Assembly (NCBI GenBank): GCA_934435205.1
Contig: CAKSAK010000001.1
Span: forward strand, 62,001 to 126,000
DNA: 64,000 nucleotides
Direction of reading: 5' to 3'
Source of the DNA: an uncultured Ruminococcus sp.
Lineage (GTDB): Bacteria; Bacillota; Clostridia; Oscillospirales; Ruminococcaceae
The notes beneath the pieces were generated by a model that was not told where the DNA came from, did no database searches, and saw only the letters and a list, made by a program, of their open reading frames with translations. Position numbers and translations under genes: made by a program. Every line of letters begins with the position of its first letter. Position 1 is the stretch's first letter. Positions 24,638 to 33,926 of this stretch are shown in pieces.

Positions 24638-26857
24638 TTACATATTCTTATCAAGCTCCAAAGTCGTTTTCTCACGCTTTGCGAGCTTTTTCCATTGTAC
24701 TTTGTACTTTGCATAGACCATTTTCCACTCGGCTTCATCAGGAACATATCCACCGAAGCAGGTCTTTTCAAACAGCTCTATCAGACCGCCAAGCTCAACG
24801 CCACGCTTACTTTCCAGATATTCCCTTATCATCTCTGGTGTGTATCCCGATAGCTTATCATTAGAAGATATGGTCAAAAGCCTTACCACTCGCGTGTAAA
24901 TCCTTATTACCTTTTCTCCGTTATCTCTGAATTTAAGTGACAGTCTGAAAAACACCTCGATTATCCTGTTAAGGAACACAAATACCACAAGCACAAACGC
25001 CACACCGATAAACAGTGCAATTTTGCTGAAATAGCTTACAAAAGTTGAAACATCAAAGTTTGTACCATTTGCACTGTAGTCACGCTGATAGCCTGGAACT
25101 GTTGGGTCAAAAGTCATCCAGCCAAAGCCTGTGATAAAGACCTCAACGAATGCGTGAGCATGGCTGTCTCTTACCACAAACTCTCCACGCTCGTTTCTTT
25201 CATACGCTGCAAAGCCCTCAACATACCTTGCAGGAAGCCCCAGCATTCTTGCCATAAGCGTCATGCTGGTTGCATAATTAGTGCAGTTTCCACGCTTGCT
25301 CGTGAAAAGAAAATATGCGATAGACTCATCGTCAGGCTCATACTCATTATCATAAACATAGCCGTTCTGCTCAAAATAATCTACAAGTGCCTGAGCTTTC
25401 TCGTAGTCATTTTTGCAGTTTTCCGTTATGTTTTTCGCAAGAACCTCCATTTTTCCACCTTTATCGTCATATGCAGAAACGTCTGTGTACAACGCATATA
25501 TCTTATAAATATTCCGCACTTGATTTGATGTGACATCTCCGTTTGTCAAACCATAAGAAAGCAGCAGTTTGAACTGATTTTCGGTCATGTCAAGGTTAGC
25601 AGCAGCTTGTCTTTCCTTATCAGTTTCGGGAATATATTCAAAGCTAATGCCAAGCTTATTTCCTGCCGTGTCATATGGTCTGTAGACCTCGCTGTGAGTT
25701 GTTTTGATATAAACATTGTTCTCCCCTGGGGTTATCATCAGGGGTGCAGGAATATAGCTAGGGGTAAAGCTGTCGCTGAATTGATTCATGACTGCCTTTT
25801 CGCTAAACAGGTCATCAGGGAACATAGCCTTGTCCACACCACTGTCCTTGCTGTAATCCTTATCCGCAAGGGACTTTGCAATGCTGTAAACATAGCTCGG
25901 TGAATTCACCTCGTTGTCACCGTAAAGATGCACATTTTTGTCAAAATCAAAATTGTAGAAGCTATCATCGTTTACCCACTTCTCGTTTCTGAAAAGGTCA
26001 AAAGATTGTCTGCGAAGGTAAATGACCTGTTCGTCAGAAGTTGTGGTGAAGTTGAAAAGTATCTCGCCCGTTGCGTCTGCGCCAAATCTTGGGGAAGACT
26101 CATCACTAAGATTGTCATATGTGCCACTGCTTTTGATATTCACATCAAAGAAATTGCTGTTTTTTTCAAGATAAGATGTCTTTGAGGAAGTCGGCATAAG
26201 CATTGCAAGCGCACCCACAAGGGTAACGAAAACCGCTGATGCCGCCACATAAGAACTGTTTATAACAAGGTCATGCTTGCTCTCGTCTGAAACAAGTCTG
26301 CTGTGCACCATAAGTGCAATGAACACAGTGAGCATTATGGTTATGTCAAGAGTATCCATTGAATCAGCACGTTTTCCGTAAATAAAAAACGGAAAAAGCA
26401 GAACGAGCATCGTTCCAAAGCTTCTATAGCGCACAATGGTGAAATAATAAAGCACCGAAGTGATAAAGAAGCCTAGTCCCACAAACAGGAAGTAGAAATA
26501 TTCATCAATCTGACCTATCTCCTGCCTGTTTACATAAAACCAATTGATAAATGATTTTCCAGAATGTTCAAATCCTGCACGCAGAAGCTGAAAGCTCAAA
26601 AACAGCACTGCCACCATAAGGGCGGTATAAACAAGACCTCGCAGGACTTTTTTCGGCTTCAGCCACTCAAAAAGTGCGAACAGCAGACATTCATAGACCA
26701 CATATCCAAAAGTATAAAGTCTTACATTGTCTACAAGATAGGTCTTAAAGATTATGTTCATGACAACTGTTCCAAGGAGCAGCGGCAAAGCATATTTTGA
26801 AAGAATATTCACAAGGGTGTTTTTTATCTGAGCAGTTTTAGTATTCAAAAGCCACAC
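24638..26857 (-). CDS. Transglutaminase-like membrane protein (TgpA type)
   Basis: 739 residues. About seven hydrophobic helices in the first 215 residues anchor the protein, followed by a large extracellular part and a single late helix (about 630-650) with a cytoplasmic tail. The papain-like transglutaminase core lies near 520-600: GNCTNYATSMTLMARMLGLPARYVEGFAAYE with the catalytic Cys, DSHAHAFVEVFI with the His, and WMTFDPTVPG with the Asp. Enzymatic activity in these proteins is rarely proven; they may act as a membrane protease or cross-linker. It begins 3 nt after the DUF58 gene, and MoxR-DUF58-transglutaminase is a conserved trio. Confidence 0.9.
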   Translation of the reverse strand: MWLLNTKTAQIKNTLVNILSKYALPLLLGTVVMNIIFKTYLVDNVRLYTFGYVVYECLLFALFEWLKPKKVLRGLVYTALMVAVLFLSFQLLRAGFEHSGKSFINWFYVNRQEIGQIDEYFYFLFVGLGFFITSVLYYFTIVRYRSFGTMLVLLFPFFIYGKRADSMDTLDITIMLTVFIALMVHSRLVSDESKHDLVINSSYVAASAVFVTLVGALAMLMPTSSKTSYLEKNSNFFDVNIKSSGTYDNLSDESSPRFGADATGEILFNFTTTSDEQVIYLRRQSFDLFRNEKWVNDDSFYNFDFDKNVHLYGDNEVNSPSYVYSIAKSLADKDYSKDSGVDKAMFPDDLFSEKAVMNQFSDSFTPSYIPAPLMITPGENNVYIKTTHSEVYRPYDTAGNKLGISFEYIPETDKERQAAANLDMTENQFKLLLSYGLTNGDVTSNQVRNIYKIYALYTDVSAYDDKGGKMEVLAKNITENCKNDYEKAQALVDYFEQNGYVYDNEYEPDDESIAYFLFTSKRGNCTNYATSMTLMARMLGLPARYVEGFAAYERNERGEFVVRDSHAHAFVEVFITGFGWMTFDPTVPGYQRDYSANGTNFDVSTFVSYFSKIALFIGVAFVLVVFVFLNRIIEVFFRLSLKFRDNGEKVIRIYTRVVRLLTISSNDKLSGYTPEMIREYLESKRGVELGGLIELFEKTCFGGYVPDEAEWKMVYAKYKVQWKKLAKREKTTLELDKNM

Positions 26858-26860
26858 CCC

Positions 26861-28021
26861 CTATGTCATTTTACGAAACTCGAAAGTTTCGTCTACAAGC
26901 CACATATTTTCTGTCTGCTTATCAAGACCGCTAAGACGTGTCACTACAAAAGAGCCGTTAAATTCTTCTAGGAGCGAAGAAAGATCCCCCTGCGAAGTCG
27001 CCATGCAGGCTGTGAAGCAGATAGGAGCGGTCTTGCCTATCCCATGGGAAAAGGCAAAACGCTTTTCCTGCGGATATGGAGCTATTGCCGCAAGGTCGTT
27101 TTGAAGCTCTATTATATCCCCTGCCTGCTTTATTTTCATGCTTTTCCAGCCGTCAAGATAATAATTATACTCACTCTCAAAGCCCTCCATGATAAGCATT
27201 GAAAGCATAGCAAGGCTCGCTTCAACTATATTGTCGATATTCATAGCAAACATAGGGTCACGGTTTTCGCTTGGTATATCCAGGAAGAACGCCTGACTTG
27301 AAGCCGTGACCTTTTCATCAAGGCGCACCATAAGCTCATCACGCTTTGAAGAAAGCTTCCAGTTTATTCTTTTCAGCGGGTCGCCTATCTCATACTGTCT
27401 GTGGTCATAGCCCGGAACACCTGTAAGACCAAGTGCATTTTCATCTGATTCGCTTTCGTTATCGTCAAATGAAGCGTTCTCGGAAGTTGCTTTAAGAAGC
27501 TCTGTTTGAGAACCAGTGTCAGGGATATTAGGCATTATCTTTATTTTTCCCACGGCTTTTTCATAACGTGAACTGTCAAGATTCAGGGTGATTATTCCAA
27601 GATAGTCATGCAGACGTATGCTTTTTATTTTCACTGTGCCAAGACCTGCATAGCGTGTTTTCAGCTTAATGCTCACGCTTTGCTGTCTGCCGCCTGCCAC
27701 TATAGTTTTAAATTCAAGTGGGCTTACAGCACCGATATTATCTGAACACTCTGCCGTTACCTCAACAACGCATGAGGGAATAATGCGTATTGCATTTAAA
27801 AGCATTATGTCAGCGTCAAACTCCTCGTTCTTTGCACTTATTTCTGTGGAAAGCTTTATGGCTGCCACAAGTTTACGCTTGGTAATAAGAAGTGCCGCAA
27901 GAGATATCACAAAGGCTATGGCTAAAAGATAAAGCACAAGTGTGCCGCCGCTTCCGTTTATATATACTCTGAGCAGTATCGCCACCGCCACGCAGGTAAG
28001 ATAACCTAAAAGATTTTTCAT
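26861..28021 (-). CDS. DUF58-domain membrane protein
   Basis: 386 residues. Two N-terminal hydrophobic helices (about 3-20 and 26-46) are followed by a beta-rich region and the DUF58 signature GVPGYDHRQYEIGDPLKRINWKLSSKRDELMVRLDEK. The last 130 residues resemble a von Willebrand A-like fold. DUF58 proteins are partners of MoxR ATPases; their exact role is unknown, with links to envelope integrity. Located between moxR and the transglutaminase gene with 13- and 3-nt gaps, so translated as a unit. Confidence 0.9.
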   Translation of the reverse strand: MKNLLGYLTCVAVAILLRVYINGSGGTLVLYLLAIAFVISLAALLITKRKLVAAIKLSTEISAKNEEFDADIMLLNAIRIIPSCVVEVTAECSDNIGAVSPLEFKTIVAGGRQQSVSIKLKTRYAGLGTVKIKSIRLHDYLGIITLNLDSSRYEKAVGKIKIMPNIPDTGSQTELLKATSENASFDDNESESDENALGLTGVPGYDHRQYEIGDPLKRINWKLSSKRDELMVRLDEKVTASSQAFFLDIPSENRDPMFAMNIDNIVEASLAMLSMLIMEGFESEYNYYLDGWKSMKIKQAGDIIELQNDLAAIAPYPQEKRFAFSHGIGKTAPICFTACMATSQGDLSSLLEEFNGSFVVTRLSGLDKQTENMWLVDETFEFRKMT

Positions 28022-28034
28022 GGGATCATATCCT

Positions 28035-28973
28035 CTATTTCTCTATTGCGTCAGGTGATTTTACTGTAAGAGCGATATTTTCAAGGGCTTCCCTTTCGTT
28101 TGCAAAGGCAGATTTGCCCTTTGGAGAAAGCATAAGTCTATGTGCAAGAACGTCAGGCATAACAGCCTTGACATCATCTGGCATGACAAATCCTCTGTCC
28201 TGAACAAAGGCATAGGCTTTTGACGCTTTGAGAAGTGCGATGCTTCCACGGGGAGAAACGCCAAGCTTTACATAATCTGAGTTTCTTGTTGCGGTAACAA
28301 GGCTCAGGATATATTTTCTCACGGAAAGCTCTGCGGTAACATTTTCAGCGTAGCCCATAAGCTCACGGACGTTTTCAAGTGTCATAACAGGCTTGATATT
28401 CTTTGCAAAGCCTGATCTTTCGGCTCTTGACATGATATCAAGCTCATCATCATATGAGGGATAGCCCATTGATATCTTCATAAGAAATCTATCCATTTGG
28501 GCTTCAGGCAAATGATAAGTGCCGTAAGTTTCCACAGGGTTTTGTGTGGCAAGCACCATAAATGGCGACGGAAGCTCATGAGTTTTACCGTCAATGGATA
28601 TCTGATGTTCTTCCATGACTTCAAGCAAGCTTGACTGAGATTTTGGGGAGGCTCTGTTTATTTCGTCTGCCAAGAGGAAATTGCACATTGCCGCACCCTC
28701 TTTATACTCAAGCTCATGAGTTTTCTGGTCTATCATAGAAAAGCCCACGATATCGGACGGCATAACGTCAGGGGTAAGCTGGATACGGTTATATTTTCCG
28801 TCCACCGACCTTGCAAGGGCTGATACGAGCTGAGTTTTACCTACTCCAGGCACGTCCTCGATAAGAACATGGCCACCGCAAAGCAAGGCTGTGATTATTT
28901 TAAGCACCGAGTCGGTCTTACCGACGATAACTTTTTCGATATTATCTGTGAGAAGTTTTACCTTTTGGTTCAA
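28035..28973 (-). CDS. MoxR-family AAA+ ATPase
   Basis: 312 residues if TTG 28973 is used. That codon sits 8 nt behind AAAGGGGG, whereas the upstream in-frame ATG (28997) has no ribosome site. Walker A GVGKT, Walker B LLADEINRA, sensor LATQNPVE and the MoxR-specific LPEAQMDRFLMKISMGYPS are clear. These ATPases act as chaperones that mature or insert metal into partners, often VWA/DUF58 proteins, as encoded next door. It overlaps the 3' end of the RNA methyltransferase gene by about 30 nt. Confidence 0.92.
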   Translation of the reverse strand: MNQKVKLLTDNIEKVIVGKTDSVLKIITALLCGGHVLIEDVPGVGKTQLVSALARSVDGKYNRIQLTPDVMPSDIVGFSMIDQKTHELEYKEGAAMCNFLLADEINRASPKSQSSLLEVMEEHQISIDGKTHELPSPFMVLATQNPVETYGTYHLPEAQMDRFLMKISMGYPSYDDELDIMSRAERSGFAKNIKPVMTLENVRELMGYAENVTAELSVRKYILSLVTATRNSDYVKLGVSPRGSIALLKASKAYAFVQDRGFVMPDDVKAVMPDVLAHRLMLSPKGKSAFANEREALENIALTVKSPDAIEK

Positions 28974-30213
28974 TTTTTTTATCCCCCTTTTTATCATGTG
29001 TTCTATTTGGTGTGAGCGATATCATTTTTCTTTTTAAAAGCACCACGTTCTCGATACCTGTGGTATGCGGAAACATATCAACGGGCTGGATAAGCTGTGC
29101 TTTATAGCCTATTTTTGCAAGAAGCTTCAAATCACGCTCGAGAGTTTCTATTTTACAGGAAACGTAGACTATCTTTTCAGGTCTGAGTTTGCCCAAGGCT
29201 TCAACAAATTCTTCTGTTGTGCCTGCTCTTGGGGGGTCAAGGAAAACTGTATCACAGCTCTCACCTGCCTGCGCAAGCCTTGTCATGAACTCACCTGCGT
29301 CCTCATTATAAAACCTGATATTGTCAAGCTTATTGAGCTTGGCGTTTGAAACTGCGTCCTTTACGGCTTCGGCATTAAGCTCAACGCCTGCCACGTCTGC
29401 ACCGCTTTTTGCGGCGATAAGACCGATAGTACCTGTTCCGCAATATGCGTCGATAACTTTATCGCCTTTTTTAAGCTCTGCACAGGAAACTGCTTTGGAA
29501 TAGAGCTTTTCGGTCTGCTCGGGGTTTACCTGATAGAAAGAATGGGGTGAAACTCTGAACTTACAGCCGCACAGTTCGTCGGTGATATAGCCTTTGCCAT
29601 ACATTATAATATCACGGTCGCCAAAAGTAAGAGGAACTCTGCCTTTATTTACGTTTTGGACGATAGTGGTTATATATGGGTGTTTTTCAGTGATCGCTTT
29701 GACGAAATTTTTCTTTGCAGGAAATATCGGGGTAGCTGTAACTAGCACGAGCATTACCTCACCTGTTGTTTGGGAGGTACGGATAAGGGTATGCTTTAGA
29801 AGTCCCTGGCCGCTTTCCTCATTATATGGCAGGATACGGAAATCAGCCATAAGCTCTTTAAGGGTAGCGACTATTTGCTGTGCTCTTATATCCTCCAAAA
29901 AGCAATCGTCAGTTATTACCATGCTATGGGTAGAGGACTGATATACTCCTGAGACGATGCGCTTTGAGCTGTTGACCTTATAGACAGTTTGGACTTTATT
30001 GCGATAATTATAGGGGTCGTCCATAGTTATTATCTGCTGAGGTCTGCAAAAGCGGCTCAACATTCTATCAGCTTTTGCCTGCTTCCATTCTATTTGCTGG
30101 GCGTAGGTTTTATCCAACTGACAGCCGCCGCAGCGTTTAAAGCAGCTACATTTTTTCTCGCCTGTTGACTTATCGATAGTGGTATGTTTATTCATTACAT
30201 TTACTCTTTTCAT
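28942..30213 (-). CDS. 23S rRNA (uracil-5-)-methyltransferase, RlmCD/RumA family
   Basis: Up to 423 residues; ATG seven codons in (30195) is also possible, since the predicted 5' leader to 30213 is very short. It methylates C5 of uridine in 23S rRNA using SAM. An N-terminal [4Fe-4S] cluster site is seen in CSCFKRCGGCQLDK, with the fourth Cys likely near DDCFLED. Later: SAM site DAYCGTGTIGLIAAKSGA, VFLDPPRAGTTEEFVEAL, and catalytic YVSCKIETLERDL. No TRAM domain is seen at the N-terminus, unlike E. coli RlmD. The C-terminal tail is Lys-rich. It heads the operon with MoxR. Confidence 0.92.
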   Translation of the reverse strand: MKRVNVMNKHTTIDKSTGEKKCSCFKRCGGCQLDKTYAQQIEWKQAKADRMLSRFCRPQQIITMDDPYNYRNKVQTVYKVNSSKRIVSGVYQSSTHSMVITDDCFLEDIRAQQIVATLKELMADFRILPYNEESGQGLLKHTLIRTSQTTGEVMLVLVTATPIFPAKKNFVKAITEKHPYITTIVQNVNKGRVPLTFGDRDIIMYGKGYITDELCGCKFRVSPHSFYQVNPEQTEKLYSKAVSCAELKKGDKVIDAYCGTGTIGLIAAKSGADVAGVELNAEAVKDAVSNAKLNKLDNIRFYNEDAGEFMTRLAQAGESCDTVFLDPPRAGTTEEFVEALGKLRPEKIVYVSCKIETLERDLKLLAKIGYKAQLIQPVDMFPHTTGIENVVLLKRKMISLTPNRTHDKKGDKKIEPKGKTSHR

Positions 30214-30233
30214 TATGTATAAATTTTATTTTA

Positions 30234-30262
30234 AGTATACCATTTTATATGGATAATGTCAA
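30234..30262 (-). promoter_or_regulatory. Promoter of the methyltransferase-MoxR-DUF58-transglutaminase operon
   Basis: Minus strand: TTGACA (30257-30262), 17 bp, TATACT (30234-30239). The expected transcript start is only about 14 nt before ATG 30213. Confidence 0.8.
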
Positions 30263-30700
30263 CAAAGGCGGTTATAACATTTAAGTTTAGCTGGCTATAA
30301 CATTTAAGCATAGCAGTATATTCATGGGTTACAGCTAAGGTGTGTCGGTATAAATATTCAATTTTCAAGCTTCAGACGGAGTGCAGGAAGTGCTTTTCTG
30401 TGCGATCAGAACCTCTCATCGTGTTCACCTAACTCACGTTGACAAAATGTTTCCTCATACACTGTCGCTCCGCAGGGTTTCCGATTTGTGATGAAGCCCC
30501 TTCTACTTATACACGAAAAGTGGGTATTTTGTTGCAGAAAAAATGCAACAATTGCAGAAATGTTGCCAAATTAAATTATAAATCATTTGTTTGCACAAAT
30601 TTCGGGTGGGGGAATTGGGGAGATTGACGGGAAATTAAGGTGAGTGTATAGTAGTGGGATAACTCATGCGATTATGCTTGGGGTGACTTAAATTTGTATA
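30263..30700. other. Non-coding stretch with a short direct repeat
   Basis: No convincing gene. Two copies of a motif containing TATAACATTTAAG lie near 30275-30305. A 62-codon plus-strand frame at 30439-30627 lacks a ribosome site and is not called. Confidence 0.4.
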
Positions 30701-30701
30701 T

Positions 30702-31175
30702 TTAGTCAAAGTTTAATTCTAAATAATCAGGCATTTCCAAGTTGTAGGGTACATAACCAGGATTTTCTGCAAGTGTTTTATCCTTATCATATTCACCATT
30801 TACATACTTATCTCTAGAAATCATAAACTCTAAATATTCAAAGTTCCATTTAAACTTACAAGCTTGCCAAATAGTCATATCTGAATATTGTGCAGAAGGA
30901 CTATTCAAAAGTTCTTTAAGCAACTTTTTATCCTCATTTGAAAGTTTCCAAAGCTTTTGGTCTTCTGCATTTTTATTTTCAATATAATCTGCTGAATTAA
31001 ATAAAATTCTAACCACCTTTGTAGCATCACCATAATAAGCGGAATTATAAAATTTGAAATAAGAAATTCCTTGCCTTTCAGAATCGGGATTTACGGCGAT
31101 ACTTACATTATTCTGATTATCCCTACATACAGTTGACATTTCATCTAAGTATTCTTTCAAAAATAATTTAATCAT
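30702..31175 (-). CDS. Hypothetical protein in a small-gene cluster beside the CRISPR array
   Basis: 157 residues, soluble, Lys/Asp/Tyr-rich, no signal peptide or membrane helix. No family recognised. The sequence (SYFKFYNSAYYGDATKVVRILFNSADYIENK...LLNSPSAQYSDMTIWQACKFKWNFEY) looks alpha/beta and suggests an immunity-type or phage-derived soluble protein, but this is an impression only. Its ATG overlaps the stop of the 35-residue gene upstream (ATGCAATGA), so expression is coupled. AT content is higher than in the neighbouring core genes. Confidence 0.7.
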   Translation of the reverse strand: MIKLFLKEYLDEMSTVCRDNQNNVSIAVNPDSERQGISYFKFYNSAYYGDATKVVRILFNSADYIENKNAEDQKLWKLSNEDKKLLKELLNSPSAQYSDMTIWQACKFKWNFEYLEFMISRDKYVNGEYDKDKTLAENPGYVPYNLEMPDYLELNFD

Positions 31176-31279
31176 TGCATGATACCTCTCTCTGCTACTT
31201 TATAAAACAAACTTTGCATTGGCACATCTATTAATTGGGTTTGTTCTCCTTGTTCACTTTCATAAATATATAATTTCAT
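31172..31279 (-). CDS. 35-residue small protein, translationally coupled
   Basis: A short gene of 36 codons including stop. ATG 31279 follows AAAGGA with 8-nt spacing; the stop TGA overlaps the ATG of the next gene by one codon. Predicted product: MKLYIYESEQGEQTQLIDV PMQSLFYKVAERGIMQ (35 residues, space inserted). No family recognised. The good ribosome site, short gaps on both sides and the ATGA-type overlap support real translation, either as a protein or as a coupling leader for the 157-residue gene. Confidence 0.6.
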   Translation of the reverse strand: MKLYIYESEQGEQTQLIDVPMQSLFYKVAERGIMQ

Positions 31280-31297
31280 AAGTTTAATCCTTTCTAA

Positions 31298-31672
31298 TTA
31301 ATAGTACATATCGATAATATGCTCATTGTATTCTTTGAACAACATCTCATCAAAAGTATAATATAGATAATGATAATCTATATCCGAAGCATCTTCAAAT
31401 GTTAAATCTACACTGCTATAAACTTCATCAACATACTTAAAAACGATATAAGCTATTTCATTGTCGTTAATATAGTTAATTCGTCTGTCTTTTGTATCAG
31501 ATATATCAGTATAGCATATGCTTACACACATTCCATTTTTAAGTACCACAAAGATAAAACATTCTCTCTGTTCAAGGTCAAATTCTACTTTAAATCCCTT
31601 TGGTATATGTGTGAATTTATATTTTGCAAGTTTAAGAATTTCTTCTGTTGTCATAATTTTAAGAGTTTTCAT
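31298..31672 (-). CDS. Hypothetical protein, first gene of the small cluster
   Basis: 124 residues, soluble, Asp/Tyr/Ile-rich, acidic C-terminus (DASDIDYHYLYYTFDEMLFKEYNEHIIDMYY). ATG follows AAAGGAG. Family unknown. It starts 17 nt after the distal, degenerate repeat of the CRISPR array and points the same way as array transcription, so array readthrough could reach it. 18 nt separate it from the 35-residue gene. All three small genes share AT-rich composition, suggesting acquisition. Confidence 0.7.
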   Translation of the reverse strand: MKTLKIMTTEEILKLAKYKFTHIPKGFKVEFDLEQRECFIFVVLKNGMCVSICYTDISDTKDRRINYINDNEIAYIVFKYVDEVYSSVDLTFEDASDIDYHYLYYTFDEMLFKEYNEHIIDMYY

Positions 31673-31688
31673 AGTTTTTCTCCTTTTA

Positions 31689-32443
31689 ATTCCAACTCAC
31701 ACTCTCATGTGGAGCGTGACGTTTTTAGGTCATCAAAAGACCCATTCATACCTTGATTTCAACTCACACGCTCACGTGGAGCGTGACCCCCAAAAAGAAT
31801 TGATTTAACAGCACCGCCAAGATTTCAACTCACACGCTCACGTGGAGCGTGACCTAAGGGATATAATATCGTAGCAGTATATGCAGACATTTCAACTCAC
31901 ACGCTCACGTGGAGCGTGACCTGAAAGAAAAAAAATGTTGTCAGATATAATGAATTTCAACTCACACGCTCACGTGGAGCGTGACAAGAATATCCGCCGC
32001 CTTTGTGGGCTTGATTTTATTTCAACTCACACGCTCACGTGGAGCGTGACGGGGCTTTCTTGTGCAAACCCTCGTGCATTGCAAATTTCAACTCACACGC
32101 TCACGTGGAGCGTGACGCATACATTTGCAGTATGATTAAGCCGATAGAGGATTTCAACTCACACGCTCACGTGGAGCGTGACCAGAGAGTTTGCTCTCTG
32201 ACTGATGAACAGGTTATTTCAACTCACACGCTCACGTGGAGCGTGACGTGATGAAGTTTCATTTGTGCCAAGCGAAAAGAATTTCAACTCACACGCTCAC
32301 GTGGAGCGTGACAAACATATAAACCATATGAAAGATAGACGTTGAATTTCAACTCACACGCTCACGTGGAGCGTGACGCGTGTCTTCTCAGCACCAAGCG
32401 TGAGCGCGGAGATTTCAACTCACACGCTCACGTGGAGCGTGAC
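31689..32443 (-). CRISPR. Type I-C CRISPR array, 12 repeats and 11 spacers
   Basis: 32-bp repeats begin at 31689, 31756, 31822, 31889, 31954, 32019, 32085, 32151, 32216, 32281, 32346 and 32412, with spacers of 33-35 bp. The crRNA-sense strand is minus: each repeat ends GTGAGCGTGTGAGTTGAAAT and contains the stem CACGCTC / GAGCGTG. The 31689 repeat has three changes, marking the old distal end; the leader is therefore on the 32444-32601 side, next to cas2. Cas5c would cut after the stem to leave an 11-nt TGAGTTGAAAT handle. Repeat form and cas content both indicate type I-C. Confidence 0.98.
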
Positions 32444-32601
32444 ACTTGATGTTGTGTATATCTGGTGCTTGCTCCACATGATGCGGACTTATTTTTTTAT
32501 TTATTGGGGATCGGTTTGATTTCATTCACTGTATGTTCACAAAGAGCATGGCATTTTCATGCGAACTTAGCGGGAATTCGAGATCACTTGAGGTACGCTG
32601 G
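32444..32601 (-). promoter_or_regulatory. CRISPR leader
   Basis: 158 bp between cas2 and the first repeat, AT-rich near the array (AATAAATAAAAAAATAAG). It also holds GCTCCACATGATGC, similar to the core of the repeat stem. No clear promoter hexamers could be assigned. Confidence 0.65.
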
Positions 32602-32892
32602 TCAAAATATTAGAACGCCTTCGGAGTCATAGGTCTCTTTGGTGCCGTAGTGTTCTATTCTGTGCTTCCAATTGTTGCCTAGGTAATATATTCGCAGGCT
32701 ATCATGCTGTTGGTCGATTATTTTCAGGAGCTTATCCTTTACTTTCAGAAAAGTGCCGTAGTCAACGTCTATTTCAAACACGCTGTTCTGCACTCGCTGA
32801 CCATAATTTTGACACTCTTTGGCTACTTTTCTGAGCCTTGTTTTACCCTTATTGTCTGTTGTTGATACATCATAGCTTACTAAGGTCATCAT
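32602..32892 (-). CDS. cas2: CRISPR-associated endonuclease Cas2
   Basis: 96 residues from ATG 32892 (6 nt after GAGGTG); an upstream in-frame GTG is less likely. Ferredoxin-like fold beginning MMTLVSYDVSTTDNKGKTRLRKVAKECQNYGQRVQNSVFEIDV, with the metal-binding Asp after VSYD. It forms the adaptation complex with Cas1, which integrates new spacers at the leader end. Last gene of the cas5c-cas2 unit, abutting the leader. Confidence 0.96.
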   Translation of the reverse strand: MMTLVSYDVSTTDNKGKTRLRKVAKECQNYGQRVQNSVFEIDVDYGTFLKVKDKLLKIIDQQHDSLRIYYLGNNWKHRIEHYGTKETYDSEGVLIF

Positions 32893-32903
32893 TTCTATCA
32901 CCT

Positions 32904-33926
32904 CTATTTCAGCAAATAGTTCGGGTACTCGTCTAGCTCGCCACGAATATATTTTGCGAGAAGTGAGCTTTGCACATATGGGAGTAGCCCTTGCTGTATC
33001 TTTTCGCCAAGATATGGGTGAACTATGCTTGTGCGCTTACGCTCCTGCCATGCAGAGAGAACTTTTTTCTTGCCCTCTTTGGAGAGATACACTGCGCCGC
33101 TGACCTGAGTTTCAAAGTCCTCGGGCTTTATCATTTTTAGATTTATCATGGTCAGTACAAGGCGCTCCACCACGCAGCGAACTTCCTCTACAAGGTCGCA
33201 GGACAGGCTGCTTCTGCCTGAACGCAGGGCATGGTAAAAGCCGTAGCAGCTATCAAATCCTACGCTTTCAAGGGCTGATGTATATGATGAAATTGCGATA
33301 GTATACAGAAACGAGAGCATGGCGTTTACTCTGTCGAGGGGTGGGCGTTTGGTGCGGTTGGCAAGGTAAAAATCTTCTTTTTGGTGGAGTATCAATCGGT
33401 CAAATATATCAAAATATGCCTTTGCACAGCTTCCCTCTATACCCATGATGATATCTTTATCGGCAGTTTCATAGACGGTCTTTATGCCGTTTTCAAGATA
33501 TTTTATACAATCTGTAATCGCTCCGTCGCTGTTTATATCGGGATTATCGTGAAGCGATCGTCTGATAAGATAACGTGTATTTGAAAGCTTTGCGGAGACG
33601 GTATTCCTGATAAGGTCGAGTTGAGGGGTAGAGAAAAGCTCAAACTGCTCTTTTCGCAGATAGACGTTGCCCTTTGTTTTGCCCTGAACTCTTGCGAGGA
33701 ATTTGCCCTGTGGAGAGATGAAATTAACGGCTATGCCATACTCTGCACACTTGCCCATAAGTGCAGGTGAACAGCCTGAATAGCTGAAAATATAGATATC
33801 TTCGATATTGGTAAAAGGCACACGGAACTTCTCGCTGTCCTCTGCCCTGCACACTATGTTTTCGCCGTCAAGTGTGAGGTAGGCAGTTTCTTCGAGGATA
33901 TAAAGTGAATTGAGCAGTTTACGCAT
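32904..33926 (-). CDS. cas1: CRISPR-associated endonuclease/integrase Cas1 (type I-C)
   Basis: 340 residues. N-terminal beta domain (MRKLLNSLYILEETAYLTLDGENIVCR) and alpha-helical catalytic domain with the conserved Glu in MGIEGSCAKAYF, His in GFYHALRSGRSSLSCDLVEEVR and the following Asp/Glu. It catalyses spacer integration with Cas2. Its start overlaps cas4 by 8 nt and follows GGAGG. Confidence 0.96.
   Translation of the reverse strand: MRKLLNSLYILEETAYLTLDGENIVCRAEDSEKFRVPFTNIEDIYIFSYSGCSPALMGKCAEYGIAVNFISPQGKFLARVQGKTKGNVYLRKEQFELFSTPQLDLIRNTVSAKLSNTRYLIRRSLHDNPDINSDGAITDCIKYLENGIKTVYETADKDIIMGIEGSCAKAYFDIFDRLILHQKEDFYLANRTKRPPLDRVNAMLSFLYTIAISSYTSALESVGFDSCYGFYHALRSGRSSLSCDLVEEVRCVVERLVLTMINLKMIKPEDFETQVSGAVYLSKEGKKKVLSAWQERKRTSIVHPYLGEKIQQGLLPYVQSSLLAKYIRGELDEYPNYLLK

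Noticed and set aside
30439..30627. 62-codon plus-strand frame starting MTKCFLIHCRSAGFPICDEAP
   Set aside because: No ribosome site and an unusual composition; looks like non-coding sequence.
31935..32251. Plus-strand open frames with repeated NSHAHVERD or STHTLTWSVT peptides
   Set aside because: They are translations of the CRISPR repeats.
32444..32500. A further degenerate repeat in the leader (GCTCCACATGATGC)
   Set aside because: Only the palindromic core resembles the repeat and the handle (GTTGAAAT) is missing, so it is left as leader sequence.
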